Translations under genes and position numbers: made by a program
Origin: Spongiibacteraceae bacterium
Lineage (GTDB): Bacteria; Pseudomonadota; Gammaproteobacteria; Pseudomonadales; PIVM01
Assembly: GCA_030618505.1 (NCBI GenBank)
Contig: JAUXDF010000238.1
Span: 1 to 5,429 of the forward strand
Length of the DNA stretch: 5,429 nt
Direction: 5' to 3'
Part shown: piece by piece, positions 1 to 5,125 of the stretch
How positions within the stretch are numbered: the first letter of the stretch is position 1
How the letters are laid out: each line of letters starts with the position of its first letter
The notes under the pieces: model-generated
Database searches by the model: none
Told to the model about the DNA's origin: nothing
Seen by the model: the letters and a program-made list of their open reading frames with translations, nothing else

Positions 1-141
1 ATGGCAGCAGCGATACGTATTGCCGGAGAAGATGAAAACAAGGGGAAAACTATTGTGGTGATCTTACCCGACTCTAGTGAACGCTATCTGAGCACCGCTT
101 TGTTTGAGAATGTATTTACCGATAACGAGACTGTTCAGTAG
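1..141 (+). CDS. cysK: Cysteine synthase A, C-terminal fragment (5' end outside window)
   Basis: These are the last 46 codons, ending in TAG, of a gene that begins before the window. The product would be O-acetylserine (thiol)-lyase, the PLP enzyme that makes cysteine from O-acetylserine and sulfide in the cytoplasm. What is seen is the segment GKTIVVILPDSSERYLSTAL followed by FENVFTD. This closely matches my memory of the E. coli CysK C-terminus (NIVVILPSSGERYLSTALF, then ADLFTE). The LSTALF ending favours CysK over CysM, which reads LSTGVF. The PLP lysine and substrate loop lie upstream and cannot be checked. The ATG at position 1 is an internal methionine (the MAAA stretch after the usual SGAA segment), not the start. 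The gene converges on the VWA gene at 395-2521. One oddity is Ser in place of the usual Gly before ERYLST. Confidence 0.9.
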   Translation: MAAAIRIAGEDENKGKTIVVILPDSSERYLSTALFENVFTDNETVQ

Positions 142-161
142 TAGCATCATGTCCAAAGCAA

Positions 162-189
162 CCCGGATAGAGCCTCAGCGACATCCGGG
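162..189 (+). other. Small hairpin 20 nt after cysK stop
   Basis: A perfect 7-bp stem, CCCGGAT (162-168) with ATCCGGG (183-189), closes a 14-nt loop just downstream of the cysK stop codon. The position would suit a 3'-end processing or termination structure. The stem is followed by AAAATC rather than a T-tract, so it is not a standard intrinsic terminator. The structure is certain on paper, but its role is unproven. Confidence 0.3.
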
Positions 190-259
190 AAAATCTGCAA
201 TTCATCCCTCGAATTTTAATAACGCTATTTAGTGCCCATCCAGAAATCAGACAAAGAGA

Positions 260-331
260 TCCTGGTCAATGCAAATCTTGCGACTTAAAGGCCTTGAAAA
301 GGCCTAGGAGCGAGATTTGCGTTGGCCAGGA
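260..331 (+). other. Long 72-nt hairpin between convergent genes
   Basis: Arms 260-281 and 310-331 pair over 22 consecutive positions. Three of these pairs (266-325, 270-321, 279-312) are G-U wobbles when the plus strand is transcribed, but would be A-C mismatches on the minus strand. An inner stem, AGGCCTT (289-295) with AAGGCCT (299-305) around GAA, caps it, and CTT/AGG (284-286 with 306-308) partly joins the two. There is no T-tract on either side, so it is not a typical terminator. It sits in the cysK 3' untranslated region and about 64 bp beyond the VWA stop codon. It could be a 3'-end stabilising or processing structure, a small RNA, or a decayed palindromic mobile element. The strand bias of the wobbles favours an RNA function in the cysK direction. 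Confidence 0.7.
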
Positions 332-394
332 GCGGACTTGATTTGCGAAAACTTCCGGTTTCTGGTTAGGCACTATATTAGGGCTCGAAGAAAG

Positions 395-2521
395 TTATTT
401 ATCATCCTCCTCCGGAGCGATTTCGATAATATCATCCATAAAGTCCAGCTCGTCGTCATCTCCTCCCGAAGAATCAGTAGCCGCTGCAGGCTCTGCCTCT
501 TGCTCCTCAGGCATGCCCATTAGCTCTTCCATTTCCGCCATCGGATCAACATCTTCTTCTGAGGATGACTCTCCCCCACTAGCGTCACCGTCCGAATCCG
601 TTTCTGCAGCAGCATCCATATCCGCGTTATCCTCACCATCATCATCCAGCACCTTGGACTTGCTACCGCCTTTCACCATTCGATAAGCTAAAAAGCCGAT
701 AGCGATAATCAGTAGATTACCTATCAATAAACCACCGTATAAAACAAGGTCGCTTATACCTTCTTCTTCGGGCTCAGCATCTTCGGCAAGATCATCAACA
801 GCGGGAGGGGTCGGCTCCTCTTTCTGCTCTACAGTTTTTTCAGGCTCGGGTTGCTTAACTTCCTTTTTTTCAGGCTCCTGTTGAAGGACGGGTTCACTGC
901 CATAATCATTATGAAAACTAATCGGCACCAGTTTGGTGGTAAAGCCACTACCATCAAGGTATTTACCCTCAACCTCAAGGCTAAGTTTATATGCACCCCT
1001 CTCATCCAGATCTGAAAATACCAGCTGCCACTGTCTTTCATCCAACTTGGCAACTGGCTTGATAAGGGTACGTCCTGAAGGAATTTTTATCCGAGCCAAT
1101 ACCGACGCACTCTCCATATCAACATTACTATTGCGCGCATACAGAGAAATTACTTGCGCCAGATCAGCACCTTTGCGCTCATCAACGACTAACTCAAAAG
1201 CTTCTCGAACTGTTATCAGCTGTTTATTGGAGCGCTGAAAAGTTTTACCATCAACATGAATATAGGCCTCATATTGCCCGACTTTTTTTAGCATACTCAA
1301 ACTGGCGCTATACACTCCATTGGCCGGTGTACCGCCCTGCTCCGACAAGGATTTTTGCCAGCGCTTGCCACCGTCAACACTACGAACCTCTACGCTGACA
1401 TCAATGATATTTAAAAATTCCTGGCGCTGAATAACCTTGCCATTTTCACTTAAACTCGCATCCATATTCGGAAGATTGCCCAGAAAAAGATTACGCGGCA
1501 GTCTGCTTACATCCAGTGATAAGTCACTAACCACCGTCACTCTGTTATCCGGGTCAGCGGCAGCGATAATCTCCCACTCTCCTTCTACCGGGCGCTGCAT
1601 GGTAATCAAGTCGTAGTCACCCGATTGATACCAACGCAAATCCGCATCCTGTTTCGTCATATCATAACGGGATTTATCCGGGGCAATTAATGCCGTTGGC
1701 TGACCGCCGGTTTTTCTAAAAACCAGCGCGGTAAATTCTTCAATACTGGAGTCGATAAGGAATTTATTGCCGGCCAGGGGAACCTGCTCAGCCGGGGCCG
1801 CATCATCAAAAGCCCGCAGGAAGATCTTCATTAATTCATCGGCACTTTCAGCGACTGCGGCTATACCACCGGTATCAATCGCCAGTTGTTCAAGTAGCTG
1901 TTTATCGGCGTTATGCGACAAAGCGACGGTATGAATGGTAACGCCAGCGCGCTGATAGACAGGCAATACTTTAGCCAGTATGCGCGCCCGCTCCTGGCTG
2001 TTCTCCTGCGGCGATTTGGAAATATCGACCACGCCATCGGTGAGTAAAATCACACTCGTCCGGTATTTGCCTTTAAGATCACCGCCCTTCAAGTCATTAA
2101 AATCGTAAGCCGCCTTCTCCAGAGCTTCACCAATATTGGTATAAAGCGCTACAGAATTAATCTCGCCGGCCAGCTTGCCCGCCTCTTTTCGCCATTGCTC
2201 GCTCACCGGCTGGTGGGGTACCAGATTATTAACCCACTGACCAAAGGTCCAAACCCCCGCCTTGGCGTCTTTTGGCAGTAATTGAAGCAGCAAATCCAGG
2301 GCTGGTCGGCGTAGGTTATTCGGGTCGTTTTGCTTCATACTGCCGGAAATATCGATGACTACACGCACATCAGGGGGCAATTTCTTCTGAGCGCTATTCT
2401 CGTCGCTATAAACGGGTGCTGCATTAAAACCCAGCAAAAGGGCCAACATAAGGGTTGAAGTCAACATCGTGCACAGAAAACCGGCTGTCATACTGCCCAA
2501 ATGGGCCTTCGCTTTAGTCAT
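395..2521 (-). CDS. Membrane-anchored VWA domain protein with acidic cytoplasmic tail
   Basis: The product has 708 residues. Residues 1-39 look like a signal peptide: a KAK n-region, a hydrophobic stretch at about 13-33, and possible cleavage after VYS39. A VWA domain spans about 50-240 with a full MIDAS: D57-I-S59-G-S61, T128 in LYTNI, and D162 in LLTDG. Such sites bind Mg2+ or Mn2+ and mediate ligand contacts. Residues 250-540 are predicted beta-rich, probably Ig-like sandwiches. A Pro/Glu/Lys linker (546-590), one membrane helix (about 589-613) and an acidic tail (625-708, 36 of 84 residues Asp or Glu) follow. The expected topology is VWA in the periplasm and tail in the cytoplasm. It resembles, from memory, the gammaproteobacterial TIGR03503-like VWA family of unknown function. 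M1 is preferred over M11 because only M1 gives a positively charged n-region, although the ribosome site (CCCTGAAATTT before ATG) is weak. It probably belongs with the co-oriented 115-aa membrane protein upstream. Confidence 0.88.
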   Translation of the reverse strand: MTKAKAHLGSMTAGFLCTMLTSTLMLALLLGFNAAPVYSDENSAQKKLPPDVRVVIDISGSMKQNDPNNLRRPALDLLLQLLPKDAKAGVWTFGQWVNNLVPHQPVSEQWRKEAGKLAGEINSVALYTNIGEALEKAAYDFNDLKGGDLKGKYRTSVILLTDGVVDISKSPQENSQERARILAKVLPVYQRAGVTIHTVALSHNADKQLLEQLAIDTGGIAAVAESADELMKIFLRAFDDAAPAEQVPLAGNKFLIDSSIEEFTALVFRKTGGQPTALIAPDKSRYDMTKQDADLRWYQSGDYDLITMQRPVEGEWEIIAAADPDNRVTVVSDLSLDVSRLPRNLFLGNLPNMDASLSENGKVIQRQEFLNIIDVSVEVRSVDGGKRWQKSLSEQGGTPANGVYSASLSMLKKVGQYEAYIHVDGKTFQRSNKQLITVREAFELVVDERKGADLAQVISLYARNSNVDMESASVLARIKIPSGRTLIKPVAKLDERQWQLVFSDLDERGAYKLSLEVEGKYLDGSGFTTKLVPISFHNDYGSEPVLQQEPEKKEVKQPEPEKTVEQKEEPTPPAVDDLAEDAEPEEEGISDLVLYGGLLIGNLLIIAIGFLAYRMVKGGSKSKVLDDDGEDNADMDAAAETDSDGDASGGESSSEEDVDPMAEMEELMGMPEEQEAEPAAATDSSGGDDDELDFMDDIIEIAPEEDDK

Positions 2522-2579
2522 AAATTTCAGGGTATCAATTAGCTAAAATTGTTTACGTACATTTAAGTTACCTCAATAA

Positions 2580-2588
2580 CTTATAGCA
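2580..2588 (-). promoter_or_regulatory. Possible extended -10 box upstream of the VWA gene
   Basis: On the minus strand this reads TGCTATAAG, an extended -10 pattern (TG-n-TATAAG) about 59 bp before the VWA start codon. No good -35 hexamer lies 16-18 bp further upstream. If used, it would let the VWA gene be transcribed independently of the 115-aa gene across the repeat-filled gap. This is weak evidence, from one hexamer match in an AT-rich stretch. Confidence 0.2.
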
Positions 2589-2630
2589 GATTTGTAGCTA
2601 GTTTCCATCCAGAAACACAAACTGAATAGT

Positions 2631-2761
2631 CCCCTCTCCAGAGGGAGAGGGTTAGGGTGAGGGGAAAAACTATAAAAATAGCACTTTTTTAATCTCAATC
2701 GCCCTCACCCCTGCCCTTTTACACCCTGTTTTAGGTGCTCCCTCAGGAGAGGGGGCAAAAC
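2631..2761. repeat. CCCTCTCC-type palindromic repeat pair (BIME-like)
   Basis: Two head-to-head copies of a widespread gammaproteobacterial intergenic repeat type. The left unit is a hairpin, CCCTCTCC (2632-2639) with GGAGAGGG (2644-2651), followed by TTAGGGTGAGGGG. The right unit is its mirror, with CGCCCTCACCCC starting at 2700 and a degenerate CTCCCTCAGGAGAGGGGG at the end. GGGTGAGGG (2655-2663) pairs exactly with CCCTCACCC (2702-2710), so the whole block can fold into a cruciform. The last 16 nt (2746-2761) recur identically at 3445-3460 inside the mobile element. The block fills the gap between the 115-aa gene and the VWA gene. It may affect mRNA stability or be a passive dispersed element. 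Repeats of this type are known from many genomes, but their mover is not evident here. Confidence 0.8.
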
Positions 2762-2863
2762 AGTCCTTTTTGAAATTGCCCACACACCCTCCCTCGTAAC
2801 CGAAAGAGTGTATATAGAAAAGAATAAAACCAAAGATATGAGAGTACCAACAGGCAGAACAGC

Positions 2864-3211
2864 CTATTTCTTATCGATCTTGACCTTGGCAGATTTAATC
2901 ACATGGTACAAAAATGCCAATAAATATGCGGCAGCCATTGCCATCAACAGCGGATAACCTCCCCGCTCGGCCGCCTTAACACCCTCAGTCATCACTTCAA
3001 TCATCACGGCGACAATGGCTGGCGCCATCACCTGGGAACCCGCAGACTCCGATATGGGCAATAACAACAGCACGGCAACGGTCACACGAAGCCAGGTACG
3101 CAAAATCGTCCAGGCGACAGGACGAGTCATACGCCACCAGATAAACAGGCAAACTAGCGCCGAAAGCAGGTATACAGCCCAGCTGAGAAGATAGTCGTCA
3201 CTAGCAAACAC
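2864..3211 (-). CDS. Small multi-helix inner-membrane protein, function unknown
   Basis: The product has 115 residues and begins with GTG (3209-3211). That start is fixed by a good ribosome site, AAGAGGA, seven bases upstream. An ATG four bases upstream is out of frame and stops after four codons. Hydrophobic segments lie at about 8-26, 40-54 and 87-106. A further stretch at 62-77 (APAIVAVMIEVMTEG) may be a re-entrant or amphipathic helix, and a Lys-rich C-terminus (KSAKVKIDKK) suggests a cytoplasmic end. There is no signal-peptide cleavage pattern and no catalytic motif. It resembles conserved hypothetical membrane proteins I recall from Marinobacter- and Pseudomonas-like bacteria, where an APA-x-IV motif followed by Glu is typical, but I cannot name a family. 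It lies upstream of the VWA gene on the same strand, with a 342-bp repeat-filled gap, so co-transcription is possible but not shown. Confidence 0.75.
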   Translation of the reverse strand: MFASDDYLLSWAVYLLSALVCLFIWWRMTRPVAWTILRTWLRVTVAVLLLLPISESAGSQVMAPAIVAVMIEVMTEGVKAAERGGYPLLMAMAAAYLLAFLYHVIKSAKVKIDKK

Positions 3212-3218
3212 GCATTAT

Positions 3219-3225
3219 TCCTCTT
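3219..3225 (-). promoter_or_regulatory. Ribosome binding site deciding the GTG start of the 115-aa protein
   Basis: On the minus strand this reads AAGAGGA, seven bases before the GTG at 3209-3211. It is the only Shine-Dalgarno match near the start of this reading frame and justifies the non-ATG start. Confidence 0.7.
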
Positions 3226-3351
3226 CATTGTATTAAGCGCGCAAGCTTATCACGTTCTCATTGAGCTCTGCTGATATTGATTGGCTTATTGAGAACCAGC
3301 CAATGGGTGACCCGAATGGCACTTAGTTAAGCCGGATCACGGCTTTTAGCT

Positions 3352-3371
3352 CCTTCTCCCTAGGGAGAAGG
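3352..3371. repeat. 20-bp perfect palindrome inside the MITE-like element
   Basis: CCTTCTCCCTAGGGAGAAGG is its own reverse complement. It is followed by CTGGGATGAGGG and forms the left half of the mirror-image repeat pair carried by the element. Confidence 0.85.
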
Positions 3372-3428
3372 CTGGGATGAGGGCACAGCGAAACCAAGGG
3401 CTACAGCCATGCTCTACCCTCTCCCCAA

Positions 3429-3452
3429 CCCTCTCCCGCAAGCGGGAGAGGG
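3429..3452. repeat. 11-bp stem hairpin inside the MITE-like element
   Basis: CCCTCTCCCGC (3429-3439) pairs perfectly with GCGGGAGAGGG (3442-3452) around AA. It forms the right half of the mirror-image pair. Its 3' arm and the following GGCAAAAC match the end of the repeat at 2631-2761 over 16 nt. Confidence 0.85.
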
Positions 3453-3501
3453 GGCAAAACCGGCGAAGCTCTGCTTAACTAAGTGCCTTCATGGGTGACC
3501 C

Positions 3502-3658
3502 CTTTCTTGTTTGTTGAAAACACCTATTAGTGAAAAATCCGGATGTAGCAAAAAGAAAAAGGGATCGCGAGAACATGTTGGAGAGAATTGATTTCGATCA
3601 GATTACTTACTCCTACTAAGTTGCTACTACGCGCACCGAAGCGCTGTCCACATTGAGG
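3502..3658. other. Short intergenic stretch, no gene recognised
   Basis: This lies between the mobile element and the 3' end of the luciferase-like gene. It holds AAACACCTATTAG (3518-3530), which recurs at 4638-4650, and a T-rich run on the minus strand (about 3547-3563). It also holds a small GCGC hairpin with a TTCG loop on the minus strand (3631-3644). None of these makes a convincing terminator. A 14-codon plus-strand frame from 3574 has no recognisable product. Confidence 0.4.
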
Positions 3659-4606
3659 TCAGACTAGCGCTATAGCGCCCAACTGTGGTCGAATCTGTTT
3701 TTCAAACACCTCAATAAATTCATCCTGGCGATTGTTAACCGAAAACACAAAGTGCCGGACACCAGCTCGGGCGTAGGTCTGCAACTGCTCGAGGCAATCT
3801 TCCGGGCGCCCCAACAGACAGTACTTCTTGGCGGCATCACGGAATGGGCGCCTATAAAGCCCCTCTAGCAAGTTCACCGCTTCATCCAACGCTTTCTCGT
3901 AGCTGTCGTTAAAAAATGTAAATAAGAATGCCGCCGTCTCAAATGGTAATGCTTGCCTTTGCGCCTGCTTTGCATGGTCGCCGATTTGCTGAAGATTGTG
4001 CGCGTACTGTTCGGCAGAACACATATGGGAAATATAGCCATCACCCAATTCGCCAGCACGGCGAAAGGATGGACCTTTGCGCCCGCCCACTATAATTTTC
4101 GGCCCACCAGCCTGTAATGGTTTGGGGTTCAGTGAGACCGGCCCGAATTGAAAATGCTCTCCATCGTGTGACACTCCCTCATCCTGCCAGAACCTGCGCA
4201 ACAAGCCGATGGCCTCGTCAGTACGAGCGCCACGCTCATTTGTGGGTATGCCGCAAGCTTCGAACTCAGCTGGAAATTCACCGCCCACGCCAATGCCTAA
4301 GGTCAGACGTCCGCCACTGAGCACATCCAGGGTGGCGCTGACCTTTGCCGCCAGGGTCGGGTGACGTAAGGGCAGCAAGTAAATGCCGGTTGCCAACCTC
4401 ACCTTTTCGGTAACCGCTGCAGCAAAGGACAATAGCGTCAGGGATTCCATCAAAGGGACAGAGAAAGAGATATGATCCCCGACCCAGAGAGAGTCAAATC
4501 CAGCTTCTTCAATTTTGCGTGAATCATGCAGCACCTGCTCGCGATTATAACCAGCTAACACCAAACCACACTCCAGACTATCATTGAGCCGTAAAATTTC
4601 GTCCAT
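3659..4606 (-). CDS. Luciferase-like (LLM class) flavin-dependent oxidoreductase
   Basis: The product has 315 residues and fits the bacterial luciferase-like TIM-barrel family (PF00296), nearest in memory to the Rv2161c/TIGR03619-type subgroup. Its motifs in order are AGFDSLWVGDH (35-45), GIYLLPLRHP (74-83), the family-typical TLDVLSGGRLTLGIGVG (92-108), ERGARTDEAI (124-133), NPKPLQ (160-165), IIVGG (171-175) and the AGELGDGYI segment (184-192). Relatives are cytoplasmic and use FMN or coenzyme F420 to reduce or oxygenate small organic substrates. The sequence does not settle which cofactor or substrate applies. FMN is more likely if the host is a gammaproteobacterium, since few of these make F420. 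The length is normal and the gene is intact. The ATG is well supported by AAGGAG (4613-4618), six bases upstream. The gene is divergent from the sulfotransferase-like gene at 5126. Confidence 0.88.
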   Translation of the reverse strand: MDEILRLNDSLECGLVLAGYNREQVLHDSRKIEEAGFDSLWVGDHISFSVPLMESLTLLSFAAAVTEKVRLATGIYLLPLRHPTLAAKVSATLDVLSGGRLTLGIGVGGEFPAEFEACGIPTNERGARTDEAIGLLRRFWQDEGVSHDGEHFQFGPVSLNPKPLQAGGPKIIVGGRKGPSFRRAGELGDGYISHMCSAEQYAHNLQQIGDHAKQAQRQALPFETAAFLFTFFNDSYEKALDEAVNLLEGLYRRPFRDAAKKYCLLGRPEDCLEQLQTYARAGVRHFVFSVNNRQDEFIEVFEKQIRPQLGAIALV

Positions 4607-4800
4607 ATTTTGCTCCTTCTAACGGGCCTCCCACTGGAAACACCTATTAGGCCGATTAATGTTGTCCCTGTAAAGGCTGTGGTGAGGAAACCGGGATTGG
4701 CCTTTTCGCAATAACGGCCTGCTTGCCCAGTGCAAGTGCCCTTAGCAAGCGACCATTGAGTAATAGGCAAGATAAACGCCCTATTCGTGGCTACCCTAAC

Positions 4801-4890
4801 CTAAACATTCGGAGTATGGCAATCGCTCATAGCGGTTGAGGTGACTGGCAAAAGCGCTCCTCCGAATTCAATTCTCAACGGTCTTGCCAT
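4801..4890 (-). pseudogene. N-terminal remnant of a REP-associated (Y1/IS200-like) transposase
   Basis: A 29-codon frame from ATG (4888-4890) to TAG (4801-4803) begins MARPLRIEFGGALLPVTS. Members of the Y1 transposase family (PF01797, RAYT group) typically begin MARPLRIEFPGALYHVTSRG, so the first 18 or so residues are clearly recognisable. The match then fades (TAMSDCHTPNV) and stops. The catalytic HUH motif and tyrosine, which lie much further along, are absent, and I found no continuation in other frames down to 4607. A strong ribosome site, AAGGAG (4896-4901), remains five bases upstream, so the remnant could still be translated. RAYTs are single-copy domesticated transposases that act on REP palindromes. 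This one is dead, left as a fossil of a deletion or replacement in this intergenic region. Confidence 0.75.
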
Positions 4891-4974
4891 AATGACTCCT
4901 TTTAATCGTTATGTGACGCACTACAGAACAACCTTGTGTTGTCAGAGTCAATGTTTTCTCTCTACCTTTTAAAA

Positions 4975-5017
4975 ATATTCTGATAATCTGACTAATGAGA
5001 AATATACCACGGGTGGT
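4975..5017. promoter_or_regulatory. Candidate operator dyads in the divergent region
   Basis: The 31-nt AT-rich stretch at 4975-5005 starts ATATTCTGAT and ends ATGAGAAATAT. It forms an imperfect inverted repeat, with arms differing by one gap and one mismatch. Directly after it, ACCAC (5006-5010) and GTGGT (5013-5017) form a perfect short dyad. The location about 110-150 bp upstream of the sulfotransferase start would suit a regulator site, but no known binding consensus was recognised and chance symmetry is possible. Confidence 0.2.
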
Positions 5018-5125
5018 TTTTACACAGTAAGCAATGCTAAAGGGCGCGTTTTTACCCAATCTTCTTTCGGGCGACCCCTAAGGCCAGTATCTTATCCCAA
5101 CCGGCCAAGCATAAGGAGAGTAAAA

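Larger units (their letters stand above)
3303..3501. mobile_element. MITE-like element with terminal inverted repeats and 11-bp target duplication
   Basis: The perfect 11-mer ATGGGTGACCC occurs at 3303-3313 and 3491-3501. Immediately inside are inverted ends. The left end reads GAATGGCACTTAGTTAAGC (3314-3332). The right end, read inward on the other strand, is GAAGGCACTTAGTTAAGC (3473-3490), identical except for one missing T. The inserted unit is 177 bp and has no open reading frame of note. The CAGTTAAG-like end sequence and the 11-bp duplication recall IS4-family elements, whose duplications are about 10-13 bp, so a non-autonomous derivative mobilised by an IS4-type transposase is the best guess. 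No transposase is present in the window. The interior consists of two mirror-image CCCTCTCC repeat units. An alternative is that GGGTGACCC, itself nearly palindromic, is part of longer element ends. The element lies 92 bp upstream of the 115-aa gene. Confidence 0.75.
4607..5125. other. 519-bp divergent intergenic region
   Basis: This region separates the starts of the luciferase-like gene (-) and the sulfotransferase-like gene (+). Near 4613-4618 is the ribosome site of the former, and AAGGAG at 5113-5118 is that of the latter. It contains a transposase remnant (4801-4890), two mutually exclusive small hairpins (CTTGC 4722-4726 with GCAAG 4732-4736, or GCTTGC 4721-4726 with GCAAGC 4745-4750), and an AT-rich part with dyad symmetry (4975-5017). 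No consensus sigma-70 pair stands out on either strand, so the promoters are not assigned. Confidence 0.6.

Noticed and set aside
1..3. ATG at the first base as a gene start
   Set aside because: The frame matches the CysK C-terminus, in which this methionine is internal; a 46-residue independent protein is not supported.
260..331. Integron attC site
   Set aside because: The long imperfect stem is reminiscent, but the arms lack proper RYYYAAC and GTTRRRY core sites and there is no integrase or cassette array.
317..523. Plus-strand 68-codon frame
   Set aside because: It overlaps the acidic tail of the VWA gene and starts inside the long hairpin. Its Arg/Leu-rich composition is what the opposite strand of Asp/Glu codons gives.
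829..1053. Minus-strand 74-codon frame
   Set aside because: It lies in another frame within the VWA gene; no motif.
933..1238. Plus-strand 101-codon frame
   Set aside because: It lies wholly antisense within the well-supported VWA gene, with no ribosome site or recognisable domain.
3227..3232. TACAAT (minus strand) as a -10 box for the 115-aa gene
   Set aside because: A transcript starting from it would begin at or inside the Shine-Dalgarno site, and no -35 match is present.
3547..3563. T-rich run on the minus strand as terminator of the luciferase-like gene
   Set aside because: Only very short or widely spaced stems precede it; no credible intrinsic terminator.
3574..3618. 14-codon plus-strand frame beginning MLERIDFDQ
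   Set aside because: Too short, no known peptide, and not distinguishable from chance.
4117..4320. Plus-strand 67-codon frame
   Set aside because: It is antisense to the conserved core of the luciferase-like gene; no independent support.
4555..4770. Minus-strand 71-codon frame overlapping the start of the luciferase-like gene
   Set aside because: It has no family resemblance, and it overlaps a gene with a good start and ribosome site. I also checked it as a possible continuation of the RAYT remnant and saw no match.
4868..5059. Minus-strand 63-codon frame
   Set aside because: It overlaps the RAYT remnant in another frame and has no recognisable domain.
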